A stretch of 64,000 nucleotides of DNA from Terriglobia bacterium. GTDB lineage: Bacteria > Acidobacteriota > Terriglobia > 20CM-2-55-15. Position 1 is the first letter of the stretch. Each line of letters begins with the position of its first letter. Below are positions 1-7,867 of this stretch, one piece after another. The position numbers were made by a program, and so were the translations under genes. The stretch is taken from positions 1 through 64,000 of the forward strand of contig DASXLG010000133.1 in NCBI GenBank assembly GCA_036496425.1, read 5' to 3'. Below the pieces are notes generated by a model that worked only from the letters and a program-made list of their open reading frames with translations, searched no databases and had not been told where the DNA came from.

Positions 1-132
1 TAAATAGACGTAGAACCATCGCCGGCACTGGGTTTCAGCCGATCATGCCGCTCAAACCGCCGTCATTTCTGGCTTGAGTCTTTAACGTTTTGTTACGATA
101 GCTGTGGCATTAGTTTTCAGCGCAGCACTCTC

Positions 133-1845
133 ATGAAACACCCGTCTCAATTGCGTTTGGCGATGGCACAAATTAACGTCGTGGTCGGTGATATCGACGG
201 AAACGCGCAAAAATGTCTGGAATGGATCGATCGGGCGCGCGCCGCCGACGCGGACATCGTGACGTTTCCCGAGCTGGCATTGACGGGTTATCCGCCCGAA
301 GATCTTTTGCTGAAGCCGCAGTTCATCGACGCCAACCTCGCTGCGTTGGATAAAGTCGTCGGCCGAACACGAGATATTGCGGCCATCATCGGCTTCGTCG
401 ATCGCCGGGACGACATTTTCAATGCCGCTGCGATTGCGCAGAACGGGCAGCTCGTTACCACCTACCACAAGATTTACCTGCCGAATTACGGAGTGTTCGA
501 CGATTTCCGTTACTTTCAGCCGGGCAACGGCTGCCCTGTACTGCAGTTGGGACGCGTGACGATCGGCGTGAGTATTTGCGAGGACATCTGGTATCCCGAC
601 GGCCCGGTCTTTCAACAGGCAATTTCGGGAGGAGCGGAAGTCATTATCAATATTTCGTCGTCTCCCTATGACGCCGGGAAGCGCCGATGGCGCGAACGGA
701 TGCTGGCGACCCGCGCATCGGACAATACCGTCATTGTTGCCTACAACAATCTGGTCGGCGGGCAGGACGAACTGGTTTTCGACGGCGACAGCCTGGTTTT
801 TGACGAAAACGGCGATCTGATCGCCCGCGGCAGGCAGTTCGAGGAAGACTTGATTCTCGTCGACCTCGATGTTGAATCTGTTTTTCGAAAGCGCCTTCAC
901 GATCCCCGAAGACGCCAGCAGAAATTCAGTGTGCCGAAGCCGCCGGAAGTGTTCTCCCTGGCGGCGCGATCGACCAAACACGGTCCAATGCCGCCTGCGC
1001 CACAACCGGAACCGCTTTCTGAAGACGCTGAAATTTATCGCGCACTCGTTGTCGGCACACGCGATTACGTCATCAAAAATGGCTTTAAGAAAGTGGTGCT
1101 CGGCCTGAGTGGCGGCATCGACTCTGCATTGACCGCATGCGTCGCCGTCGATGCCCTTGGAAGCGCCAATGTCGTTGGTGTGCTGATGCCCTCGGAGTTC
1201 TCATCGCGCGGAAGCATTGAGGATGCCGAGCAGCTCGGAAAGAATCTCGGCATCGAGCTTCTGACGATTCCGATCAGCGACGTTTTGCACTCCTTCACGA
1301 CTGCACTGAAAGCAGGATTTAAAGGAGCGAAGCCGGACGTCACCGAAGAGAATATTCAGGCCAGAATCCGTGGCACTTATTTGATGGCATTGTCCAACAA
1401 GTTCGGCTGGCTGGTGTTGAGCACCGGTAACAAAAGCGAGATCAGTACAGGCTATTGCACTCTTTATGGGGATATGGCGGGCGGTTTCGCGCTGTTGAAG
1501 GACGTGATGAAGACCACGGTGTATCGATTGGCCGAATATTGCGGCCGCATCCCAAGGGCTACTATCGATAAGCCACCCTCCGCGGAATTGCGGCCGGACC
1601 AGCTCGACACCGACAGTTTGCCGCCGTACGAGGTGCTCGATCCGATTCTGAAGGCATACGTCGAAGACGATCGCAGTTTCTCGGAAATGATCGATATGGG
1701 TTTCGAGGAACAGTTGGTGCACCGCGTGATTCGCATGGTGGATACCAATGAATACAAACGCCGTCAGGCCGCGCCCGGAGTCAAAATCACGCGGCGCGCG
1801 TTCGGGCGCGACCGGCGAATGCCGATCACCAACAGGTTCAGATAA
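133..1845 (+). CDS. nadE: Glutamine-dependent NAD+ synthetase
   Basis: Makes NAD+ from deamido-NAD+, ATP and glutamine, the last step of NAD synthesis in the cytosol. The 570 residues show two domains: an N-terminal nitrilase-type glutaminase (about 8-260) with the triad Glu47 (TFPELALTG), Lys113 ([10 protein letters not shown]) and Cys149 (SICEDIWYP), and a C-terminal synthetase (about 300-570) with the ATP pyrophosphatase loop SGGIDS at 326-331. Length is normal for the two-domain bacterial form, so ammonia is supplied internally. The ATG at 133 has no strong ribosome site; an in-frame Met at residue 11 is an alternative. Four bases separate it from the Smr gene, so the two are probably co-transcribed. 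Confidence 0.96.
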   Translation: MKHPSQLRLAMAQINVVVGDIDGNAQKCLEWIDRARAADADIVTFPELALTGYPPEDLLLKPQFIDANLAALDKVVGRTRDIAAIIGFVDRRDDIFNAAAIAQNGQLVTTYHKIYLPNYGVFDDFRYFQPGNGCPVLQLGRVTIGVSICEDIWYPDGPVFQQAISGGAEVIINISSSPYDAGKRRWRERMLATRASDNTVIVAYNNLVGGQDELVFDGDSLVFDENGDLIARGRQFEEDLILVDLDVESVFRKRLHDPRRRQQKFSVPKPPEVFSLAARSTKHGPMPPAPQPEPLSEDAEIYRALVVGTRDYVIKNGFKKVVLGLSGGIDSALTACVAVDALGSANVVGVLMPSEFSSRGSIEDAEQLGKNLGIELLTIPISDVLHSFTTALKAGFKGAKPDVTEENIQARIRGTYLMALSNKFGWLVLSTGNKSEISTGYCTLYGDMAGGFALLKDVMKTTVYRLAEYCGRIPRATIDKPPSAELRPDQLDTDSLPPYEVLDPILKAYVEDDRSFSEMIDMGFEEQLVHRVIRMVDTNEYKRRQAAPGVKITRRAFGRDRRMPITNRFR

Positions 1846-1849
1846 CACA

Positions 1850-2500
1850 ATGGATAAGCCGTTTGCGATTCTCGAGCAATGGGTGAAAGAGGGCCGAATC
1901 CATCTGTCGGCGGAGCCGGCACGCCTGACGGTTGAAGAAGAGCTGCGCGATTTCCCGTCCGATATGCCCGCTGGAATGTCGGATTCGGAACTGTTCGAAT
2001 TTGCGATGAAGGACGTCAAGTCGCTTGGCTGGAGCGCGGTGCCGCTTCACGCCAGACCGCCGGTTGAAATCCAGGGGCAGGACGAGGAGAAGGAAGCGTT
2101 ATGGGTGCTCGAGCAGTTTTTGCGGAGCGGCAACGACGATTTCGAGAACTCCGGTGAATACATCGAAGGGTCCGTCCAGCCACAAGGCCGCCTCTACTTG
2201 CACGATCTACGTTCGGGCCGGTTCTCCGTCCAGGCGCACCTGGACCTCCATGGCTTGAATCAGCAGGAAGCGCGGTTTGTTCTCGAAGAATTTCTGTTCG
2301 AAGCGGTCCGCAGAGGATTCACCTGCGTCCGGGTGATCCATGGCCGCGGCCGGCATTCCGAAAAAGACCAGCCGGTCCTGAAGGAGAATATTCAGCGCTG
2401 GCTTTGCACCCGGCGGATGAGCCGCCGCGTCGTCGCTTACACTTCCGCCCGCCGCTGCGATGGCGGCGGCGGTGCCGTCTATGTGCTTTTGAGGAAGTGA
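1850..2500 (+). CDS. Smr-domain protein (MutS2 C-terminal-like nuclease domain)
   Basis: 216 residues. The C-terminal part (about 115-216) is an Smr domain: LDLHGLNQQEARFVLEEFL followed by VRVIHGRGRHSEKDQPVLKENIQRWL. The LDLHG and HGRG motifs are the family's hallmarks and are linked to nicking or RNA endonuclease activity. The first 110 residues are acidic and carry no domain I recognise. I chose the ATG at 1850 (MDKPFAILEQ), four bases after the nadE stop; an in-frame ATG at 1748 lies inside nadE and is unlikely. The substrate cannot be told from sequence. The 3' end overlaps the convergent small gene at 2479 by 22 bases. Confidence 0.85.
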   Translation: MDKPFAILEQWVKEGRIHLSAEPARLTVEEELRDFPSDMPAGMSDSELFEFAMKDVKSLGWSAVPLHARPPVEIQGQDEEKEALWVLEQFLRSGNDDFENSGEYIEGSVQPQGRLYLHDLRSGRFSVQAHLDLHGLNQQEARFVLEEFLFEAVRRGFTCVRVIHGRGRHSEKDQPVLKENIQRWLCTRRMSRRVVAYTSARRCDGGGGAVYVLLRK

Positions 2501-2811
2501 ACGCGATCCGCAGGCGCGCATAAAGACGACAGAAAGTGCGAGCGCGTTCCAAGATCGTTATTGCGGCGGCGGCACACCACAACAACTCGCGCACCCTGCT
2601 GCACCATCGACTCCAGTTCGGTCTTAATGCGCCCGAGCATATGCGCGGCCTCGCGTGTCTGGATGGACGCGTCGTATAAAGGTTCAAGTAAATCCGCCAG
2701 GACAATGGCGTTGGGATGAGAATGTTTCAACGACGCCACTGCGGCCTCGTCGATCTCGTCATCACAGACATACACAATCAACTGGCCCGTTTGTACTGCT
2801 GTTGCGATCAT
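2479..2811 (-). CDS. Unknown protein translationally coupled to lexA
   Basis: 110 residues whose ATG overlaps the lexA stop (ATGA), so it is almost certainly translated from the lexA message and should respond to DNA damage with it. No family recognised. It has two short beta-like hydrophobic stretches (LIVYVCDD near the start, ARVVVVCRRR near 75-84), an acidic DDEIDE run and a helical middle (ASIQTREAAHMLGRIKTELESMV). No signal peptide or membrane segment. The pattern would suit a small alpha/beta domain, but that is inference only. Coupling to lexA is the best functional clue. Confidence 0.6.
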   Translation of the reverse strand: MIATAVQTGQLIVYVCDDEIDEAAVASLKHSHPNAIVLADLLEPLYDASIQTREAAHMLGRIKTELESMVQQGARVVVVCRRRNNDLGTRSHFLSSLCAPADRVHFLKST

Positions 2812-3422
2812 TTCTTCATCACGCGAAGCACGCCCATCACCTTGCCGATGACTTTGAACGTTGCCGCCTCGCTCCTTTCGATTTCGATGGGACGATATGC
2901 AGGGTTTTCGGCTTTCAGGGATATCCGGTCGCCCGTCATGTAGAACCGTTTGACAGTCGCCTCTTCACCGATGAGAGCGACAACAATCTCACCATTCAAC
3001 GCAGTGTCCTGAGGATGCACAAGAACATAATCCCCATCCAAAATATGAGCGCCTTCCATGCTGTTGCCCTGAACCTTCAGCAGGAAGGCGCCCGCTGGAG
3101 CCCAGTCTTTTGGGAGTTGGATTATGTCTTCGATGTTTTCCTGTGCCAGCAAAGGCGGTCCGGCAGCAACCCGTCCCAACACTGGAACCGTCAGGCCTTC
3201 TGCGGATTGCTGGCGCGAGGACGCTGGAACGGAGAGCGAACGCGATTGATATCGCTTTTTTTGGAGGAAGCCCTTCCGTTCCAGCGCCGAAAGATGATCC
3301 TGGACCGTCCCAGGATAAATCTCGAAGTGCCGCGCAATTTCCCGGATCGACGGTGGATAGCCGTTATCTTTCAAATGGTTATCGATGAAATCCAGAATTG
3401 CCTGCTGTTTGTCTGTCAGCAT
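2808..3422 (-). CDS. lexA: LexA repressor, SOS regulator
   Basis: Represses DNA-damage genes and cuts itself when RecA filaments form. From the ATG at 3422 it is 204 residues: winged-helix DNA-binding domain (about 1-65, SIREIARHFEIYPGTVQDHL), cleavage bond Ala87-Gly88 (GRVAAGPP), and an S24-type Ser-Lys dyad at Ser121 (GNSMEG) and Lys158 (ATVKRF). An upstream in-frame ATG at 3443 would add seven residues, but it lies between the -35 and -10 of the gene's own promoter, inside the operator, so it cannot be the start on that transcript. With the ATG at 3422 the message is probably leaderless. The recognition helix differs from the usual proteobacterial LexA, which fits the unusual GTAC-N4-GTAC operator. 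Confidence 0.93.
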   Translation of the reverse strand: MLTDKQQAILDFIDNHLKDNGYPPSIREIARHFEIYPGTVQDHLSALERKGFLQKKRYQSRSLSVPASSRQQSAEGLTVPVLGRVAAGPPLLAQENIEDIIQLPKDWAPAGAFLLKVQGNSMEGAHILDGDYVLVHPQDTALNGEIVVALIGEEATVKRFYMTGDRISLKAENPAYRPIEIERSEAATFKVIGKVMGVLRVMKK

Positions 3423-3429
3423 GCCGGAG

Positions 3430-3459
3430 TTTATACCGTACATATGTACGGTATGTCAA
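3430..3459 (-). promoter_or_regulatory. lexA promoter
   Basis: Read on the minus strand there is a perfect -35 TTGACA (3459-3454), an 18-base spacer and a -10 TATAAA (3435-3430). Seven bases separate the -10 from the ATG at 3422, so transcription should begin at or within a base or two of the start codon and give a leaderless message. The spacer is filled by the LexA palindrome. Confidence 0.75.
3433..3454. promoter_or_regulatory. Putative LexA operator (22-bp perfect palindrome)
   Basis: A perfect 22-bp palindrome with arms ATACCGTACAT and ATGTACGGTAT and core GTAC-ATAT-GTAC, lying exactly between the lexA -35 and -10 boxes. It resembles the Gram-positive SOS box GAAC-N4-GTTC with GTAC half-sites. 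LexA genes are typically self-repressed, so this is the likely binding site. The divergent PilX-like gene starts 99 bases away and could also be affected. Confidence 0.8.
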
Positions 3460-3552
3460 CATGCGTCTAAGCAAGCCAACTTGAACAGAGCTTTTGTGCA
3501 AAGCCCTTGCTCGCAAAGTGACACCATCTTAGTGTGCGTTCAGGAGGGCGCC

Positions 3553-4467
3553 TTGGAACGCGAGCGAGGCGTCGCTTTGATCCTGGCGTTGCTGGTGCTT
3601 TCGTTCCTCACGATTCTCGGCAGTGCTCTTCTGACGACGTCGACCATCGACATCTGGATCAGCGACAACTACAAAACTTCGACTGAAAATCTCTATATCG
3701 CCGAGGCGGGAATCGATAACGCTCGCCAGCTGTTGCGGACCTCGAATCTTTCGGCTTCTCAACTGCTGGCTGCGGCCGCGGGCCCGGATCATCAACTGTC
3801 AACTGCGACCGACCTCGCCACGTTGCTGGCGAGCGACGATCTGCCGCTGATTCCGTCCGATCCATCCATGCGATCCAGCGGCCAGCCGCTTCTGAACAGC
3901 TCCGGAGAGATTACCGGCTATTACTACGTCTGGCTGCGTAACGATAACGCGGACGGTACAGCTTCAACATTCGACACCAATCAAACGCTCACACTCATCA
4001 GCACCGCCTCGAACTGGGGACTGCACAAAGTGATCGAAACGACGGTGCAGAAGGGCGGCTTTCCGGACAATGCGAACGATTCCCGGATGCAATCGGCTGC
4101 CGGCCTGCAGAGCTTCGCGGCCGGCATCACCAGGCATGCGACGGACCTCTATTCCACAACGTCGATCACCGACTACGGCAGCGCCGCCCAATATAAGATT
4201 GCAGTCGTGAACGGAAACACAACCCTGGGGCCCGGCACGGGTTACGGAATTCTGCTTTGTCAGGGCGACTTGAACGTCGCCGGCAACTTCACCTGGAACG
4301 GTCTTATTCTGGTGATTGGGACGGGTAACGTGCATTGGAACGGATTTACCGGAACGGTCAATGGTGGTTTGTTCAACGGAGGGGTGTATAACGTGACCGA
4401 CGCAGGACAGATCAGGCTGGCGAATCAACCGTTTCCCTACACTCCGATCGCGATTCAGGAAAGATGA
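3553..4467 (+). CDS. PilX-like type IV pilus assembly / minor pilin protein
   Basis: 304 residues from a TTG at 3553, preceded by an AGGAGG ribosome site at 3542-3547 with five bases spacing; a longer reading from an ATG at 3385 would run back through the lexA promoter. The N terminus ERERGVALILALLVLSFLTILGSALLTTSTID is a prepilin-type hydrophobic helix, followed by YKTSTENLYIAEAGIDNARQLL, the pattern of PilX N-terminal domains. The rest is Ser/Thr/Gly rich and probably extracellular beta structure. Such proteins prime pilus or pseudopilus assembly, but no other pilus genes are in the window. The convergent Hfq-like gene follows across a hairpin. Confidence 0.75.
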   Translation: MERERGVALILALLVLSFLTILGSALLTTSTIDIWISDNYKTSTENLYIAEAGIDNARQLLRTSNLSASQLLAAAAGPDHQLSTATDLATLLASDDLPLIPSDPSMRSSGQPLLNSSGEITGYYYVWLRNDNADGTASTFDTNQTLTLISTASNWGLHKVIETTVQKGGFPDNANDSRMQSAAGLQSFAAGITRHATDLYSTTSITDYGSAAQYKIAVVNGNTTLGPGTGYGILLCQGDLNVAGNFTWNGLILVIGTGNVHWNGFTGTVNGGLFNGGVYNVTDAGQIRLANQPFPYTPIAIQER

Positions 4468-4480
4468 AGAGGGAGCCACG

Positions 4481-4528
4481 AGAAGCACAAAAGGCACATG
4501 CGCATCTTGTGCCTTTTGTGGTTTCTGC
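4481..4528. repeat. Inverted repeat, family B, between convergent genes
   Basis: Arms AGAAGCACAAAAGGCACA and TGTGCCTTTTGTGGTTTCT pair around a short loop near 4500. The element lies 13 bases after the PilX stop and flush against the stop of the Hfq-like gene on the other strand, so it probably ends both transcripts. Related copies are at 42970 and, as one arm only, at 37154. Confidence 0.75.
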
Positions 4529-4822
4529 TTATGCCTTGGCTTCGCGAGCTCTGCCGTTTGCTGCGGGATCTTCGAAGAGATACTTGACGCGGTTCTTGTA
4601 AATGAAGAGGTTCGGCTGCGTGTCGCGAGTGATCCGGATGATGTCTTTATCGTAGTACTCGATCCAGCCCCGCACCTCCTCGCCGTCGATCAGCTTCACG
4701 ACGACGGATGTGCGGCTTTTCGAGAGCCGATCGATGTATTCGGCCTCGCGGTAAGTCTGCTCCGGAGCCGCTTGCCGCCGGTCGCGCCGGCTGGTGTATT
4801 CATGGGGTGTACGTATTGCCAT
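4529..4822 (-). CDS. Hfq-like (Sm-fold) RNA-binding protein
   Basis: 97 residues. Residues about 26-85 follow the Hfq pattern: EAEYIDRLSKSRTSVVVKL (helix plus strand 1), IDGEEVRGWIEYYDKDIIRI (Sm1, equivalent to [20 protein letters not shown]) and LFIYKNRVKYLFED (Sm2). Canonical Hfq has Gln8 and the YKHA motif; here the equivalents are Glu and YKNR, so two residues that contact uridine-rich RNA are changed. Arg-rich tails lie on both sides. Likely role: binding RNA as a ring and helping small RNAs, but the altered proximal face could change specificity. Convergent with the PilX-like gene; the divergent HAD gene begins 38 bases from its start. Confidence 0.75.
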   Translation of the reverse strand: MAIRTPHEYTSRRDRRQAAPEQTYREAEYIDRLSKSRTSVVVKLIDGEEVRGWIEYYDKDIIRITRDTQPNLFIYKNRVKYLFEDPAANGRAREAKA

Positions 4823-4860
4823 GCCCCGCAGTATTCAGTTTTCGATGTTAAGATTCAAGA

Positions 4861-5478
4861 GTGAAGATTGAGGCACTTTTGTTCGATCTGGGTAAGGTCT
4901 TGATCGACTTCAACTTCGAGACAGGCGTTCAGGCTCTGCATGGTGCCTGCTCGATTTCCCGCGGCCGGTTTGAGGAAGTTTTATGGGATGAAACCTGGAT
5001 CCAGCGCTACGAAAGGGGCGAGATCTCCACCGCCGAATTCCACACTTACCTGCGTGAGACCGCAGCCCTCGAAATGGATCTTCAGGGCTTTTGCAATGTC
5101 TGGTCGTCGGTATTTCTGCCCGGTTTGCTGGTCTCCGAAAAGCTCCTGGCTACTCTGAAAAGCAGATATCCCCTCATTCTGGTTTCCAATACGAATGAGG
5201 CGCACTTCGAATTCGTCCGCACTCACTATCCTGCCGTCGACTATTTCGAGCAGCACATTTTGTCGTATGAGGTTGGTTCTCTGAAGCCCGATCGCAAGAT
5301 CTTCGAACAGGCTATCCGTGTTTCAGGGTGCCGTCCGGAGGCTCTTTTTTTCACGGACGACCGGGAAGAGAACATCCTGGCGGCGCGGGAACTGGGCATC
5401 CACGCGCACCAGTTCAAGACCGAGGCTCTGCTGATCGCAGCGTTGCAGGCCGCGGACGTCGAGATGGCGCATACGTAA
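4861..5478 (+). CDS. HAD-family (IA) hydrolase
   Basis: 205 residues starting at GTG 4861. All HAD motifs are visible: motif I LLFDLGKVLID (nucleophile Asp9), motif II ILVSNTNEAHF, motif III GSLKPDRKIFEQA and motif IV FFTDDREENI. The DLGKV form and overall size match YihX-type sugar-phosphate phosphatases. Probably a soluble phosphatase acting on a small phosphorylated metabolite; the substrate cannot be read from sequence. It stands alone between the Hfq-like gene and the large operon that follows. Confidence 0.85.
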   Translation: MKIEALLFDLGKVLIDFNFETGVQALHGACSISRGRFEEVLWDETWIQRYERGEISTAEFHTYLRETAALEMDLQGFCNVWSSVFLPGLLVSEKLLATLKSRYPLILVSNTNEAHFEFVRTHYPAVDYFEQHILSYEVGSLKPDRKIFEQAIRVSGCRPEALFFTDDREENILAARELGIHAHQFKTEALLIAALQAADVEMAHT

Positions 5479-5608
5479 AACCTTTTTAACGTCTGGAAGT
5501 TTTGTCTGATTTCCAAGTAGAATGGGACCGCTTGCCGTTCCAAAACTGAATTTAAGAGGCAAAAAGGTCGGCCAGATGTCCCGCTAAGGAACGTCTAACC
5601 TCGAGTTA

Positions 5609-7867
5609 ATGAGCATTTTTGAGTTTTTCTTCAAATACAAACCCATCATTTACGAAAAGGGGCATCTCGCATTTCAACTGCTGGGTTCCCGTTGGCTGTT
5701 TCTTTTCTTCATCGTCGCGGCCGCTGCAGGCGCCTGGTTCGCATACCGGGCTGTGGCGCAGGATAAGTACTCCATCGGCCCCGTTGCGCTCAGAGCGTTC
5801 ACCTTCACGGTCCTGGCTTTCATTTTCCTGCGGCCGGTCCTGAATATCTCCACGGTTCTGCCGCAAGAGAGCTACCTGGCTGTCGTGATCGACAATTCGG
5901 AAAGCATGAAGATCAAGGACGACGGCAAGGTTGCCCGGTCGGAAGAGTTGCAGAAGCAACTCGAGACGACAAACTTCATGAAGCGGTTGAACGACAAATT
6001 CAAGACCCGGGTCTATCGATTCGATGCGACGGCAGAGCGCATCGATCGTCCCGATCAAGTGAACTTCTCCGGTAAGCGGACCCGGCTCGAATCGGCTACC
6101 GATCTTTTACAGCAGGAACTGGGGACGGTTCCCCTATCCGGTGTCGTTCTGATTACGGACGGCGGGGACAATGCTTCGAAACAGTGGACCGAATCGCTGT
6201 CCAAACTCGAATCCAGGCATATCCCGTTCTACACCGTCGGTGTCGGTTCGGAGAACATTACGCGCGACGCGGAAATCGTGAAAGTGTCGGCGCCCCGATC
6301 CACACTCAAGGAATCCTCCGCAGCGGTGGACGTGTCGTATCGAAGCCACGGCTTCTCCGGGCGCAAGGCCACCATGTATGTTCGTGAGAACGGCGTTCTG
6401 CTCAAGACACAGCAGGTCACGCTGCCTCCGGACGGTGAGATTTCGGAAGCGACCATCGATCTGCCTGTGAAAAACGAAGGCGTCCGCCTTTTCTCGTTCT
6501 CGCTCGAGGAACCCGACGACCGCATTCCGGAAAACAACACGCTCAATGCGCTGGTGGAAATCAAGAACGATCATCCTCAGATCCTTTACATCGAAGGGGA
6601 GCCGCGCTGGGAATTCCGATACATCCGCCGCGCGCTGCAGGACGATCCGAATATCCGTCTGGTGACGTTGTTGCGGTCATCGCAGAACAAGTTCTACCGC
6701 CAGGGCCTCGACAAAGAAGAAACGCTCGCCGAGGGTTTTCCCAAGAAGAAGGAAGAACTGTTCGCATACAAAGGCCTGATCTTCGGCAGTATCGAATCGA
6801 CCTTCTTCAGCCAGGAACAGCTGAAAATGGTGGTTGATTTCGTCAGCAACCGCGGCGGCGGCTTCATGATGCTGGGTGGCCGCAACTCCTACTCGGGTGG
6901 ACATTATGAGAACAGTCCGATTGCGGACATCCTGCCCGTCCAGCTGGCCGCCGGCGACCGTACGCCTGTGGTCGGCCCGGTGAAGATGGTCGTTACCGAT
7001 TACGGACGAACGAATCCGCTCATGAGGTTATCGCCCGACGCCAATGGGAACGTCGTTAAAGACTGGGCGGACCTGCCGCCGGTCAATGATTACAACAAGA
7101 CTTTGGATGCCAAAGTCGGCGGAATCGTGCTGGCCCGGGGACAAGCCGCGCAGAAGGGCGGCGCGGACCCGATTCTTCTGGCGTATCAGCGCTACGGCCG
7201 CGGCCGCACCATGGCTCTGACGACAGGCAGCACCTGGCATTGGCAAATGGGGATGGATTCCAAGGATCAGACGCACGAGATGTTCTGGAAGCAGACTCTG
7301 CGCTGGCTGGTCAGCAACTCTCCGGACCCGGTGATGATCACGTCGGACAAAGACACCTATCTCCCCGGCGAGACTGTCCGCCTGAGCGCCGACATTTCGA
7401 ACAAGAATTTCGAGCGCATGAACAATGCGAAGGTCGTTGCCAAAGTCACCAATCCGGACGGACTTTCCCAGACCATTCCGCTCGATTGGAATGGAGCGGC
7501 GGAAGGAACTTATCAGGCGGAGTTCAACGCGACGGGCGCCGGCGTGTACTCCATCGACGTTGAAGCCGCTCAAGGATCCGAGAATCTCGGCAGTAACCAC
7601 TCCGCCTTCCAGGTTCAGGACCGGCCCGTGGAATTCTATAACCCCGCTCTCGACACACGGCTTCTTCAATCCGTCGCAACATCGACCGGCGGCAAGTATT
7701 ACCCTCTTTCCAAAATGGGCGACATTCCGGACGATGCTCAGTACTTCGACGGTCAGTCGTCTTTCATCGAACAAAAAGAATTGTGGGATGTGCCGATCCT
7801 CTTCATGCTTCTTTGTCTCAGCCTCGGCGCCGAGTGGTTCTGGAGAAAGAGAAAAGGACTCGCATGA
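5609..7867 (+). CDS. Membrane von Willebrand A protein with glutamine-amidotransferase-like region
   Basis: 752 residues, first gene of a seven-gene operon. Two N-terminal membrane helices (about 28-46 and 58-77) are followed by a vWA domain with the metal-ion site DNSES at 95-99 and VVLITDGGDN. Next come a beta-rich region with ILYIEGEPRWEFRYIRRAL, a class-I amidotransferase-like fold (GGFMMLGGRNSYSGG) without a Cys nucleophile I can see, another beta domain, and a final membrane helix (ILFMLLCLSLGAEWFW). The middle is probably periplasmic. Families with this layout accompany MoxR ATPases and DUF58 proteins. Its stop overlaps the next start (ATGA). The 130-base upstream region must hold the operon promoter, but I see no convincing -35/-10 pair. 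Confidence 0.85.
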   Translation: MSIFEFFFKYKPIIYEKGHLAFQLLGSRWLFLFFIVAAAAGAWFAYRAVAQDKYSIGPVALRAFTFTVLAFIFLRPVLNISTVLPQESYLAVVIDNSESMKIKDDGKVARSEELQKQLETTNFMKRLNDKFKTRVYRFDATAERIDRPDQVNFSGKRTRLESATDLLQQELGTVPLSGVVLITDGGDNASKQWTESLSKLESRHIPFYTVGVGSENITRDAEIVKVSAPRSTLKESSAAVDVSYRSHGFSGRKATMYVRENGVLLKTQQVTLPPDGEISEATIDLPVKNEGVRLFSFSLEEPDDRIPENNTLNALVEIKNDHPQILYIEGEPRWEFRYIRRALQDDPNIRLVTLLRSSQNKFYRQGLDKEETLAEGFPKKKEELFAYKGLIFGSIESTFFSQEQLKMVVDFVSNRGGGFMMLGGRNSYSGGHYENSPIADILPVQLAAGDRTPVVGPVKMVVTDYGRTNPLMRLSPDANGNVVKDWADLPPVNDYNKTLDAKVGGIVLARGQAAQKGGADPILLAYQRYGRGRTMALTTGSTWHWQMGMDSKDQTHEMFWKQTLRWLVSNSPDPVMITSDKDTYLPGETVRLSADISNKNFERMNNAKVVAKVTNPDGLSQTIPLDWNGAAEGTYQAEFNATGAGVYSIDVEAAQGSENLGSNHSAFQVQDRPVEFYNPALDTRLLQSVATSTGGKYYPLSKMGDIPDDAQYFDGQSSFIEQKELWDVPILFMLLCLSLGAEWFWRKRKGLA

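Noticed and set aside
82-1005. 307-codon open frame antisense to nadE
   Set aside because: It runs opposite the conserved glutaminase domain, has no recognisable motif and fits the codon shadow of a GC-rich gene.
3385-3552. Longer start for the PilX-like gene at 3385
   Set aside because: It would cover the lexA promoter and operator, and a TTG with AGGAGG at 3553 gives a proper prepilin N terminus.
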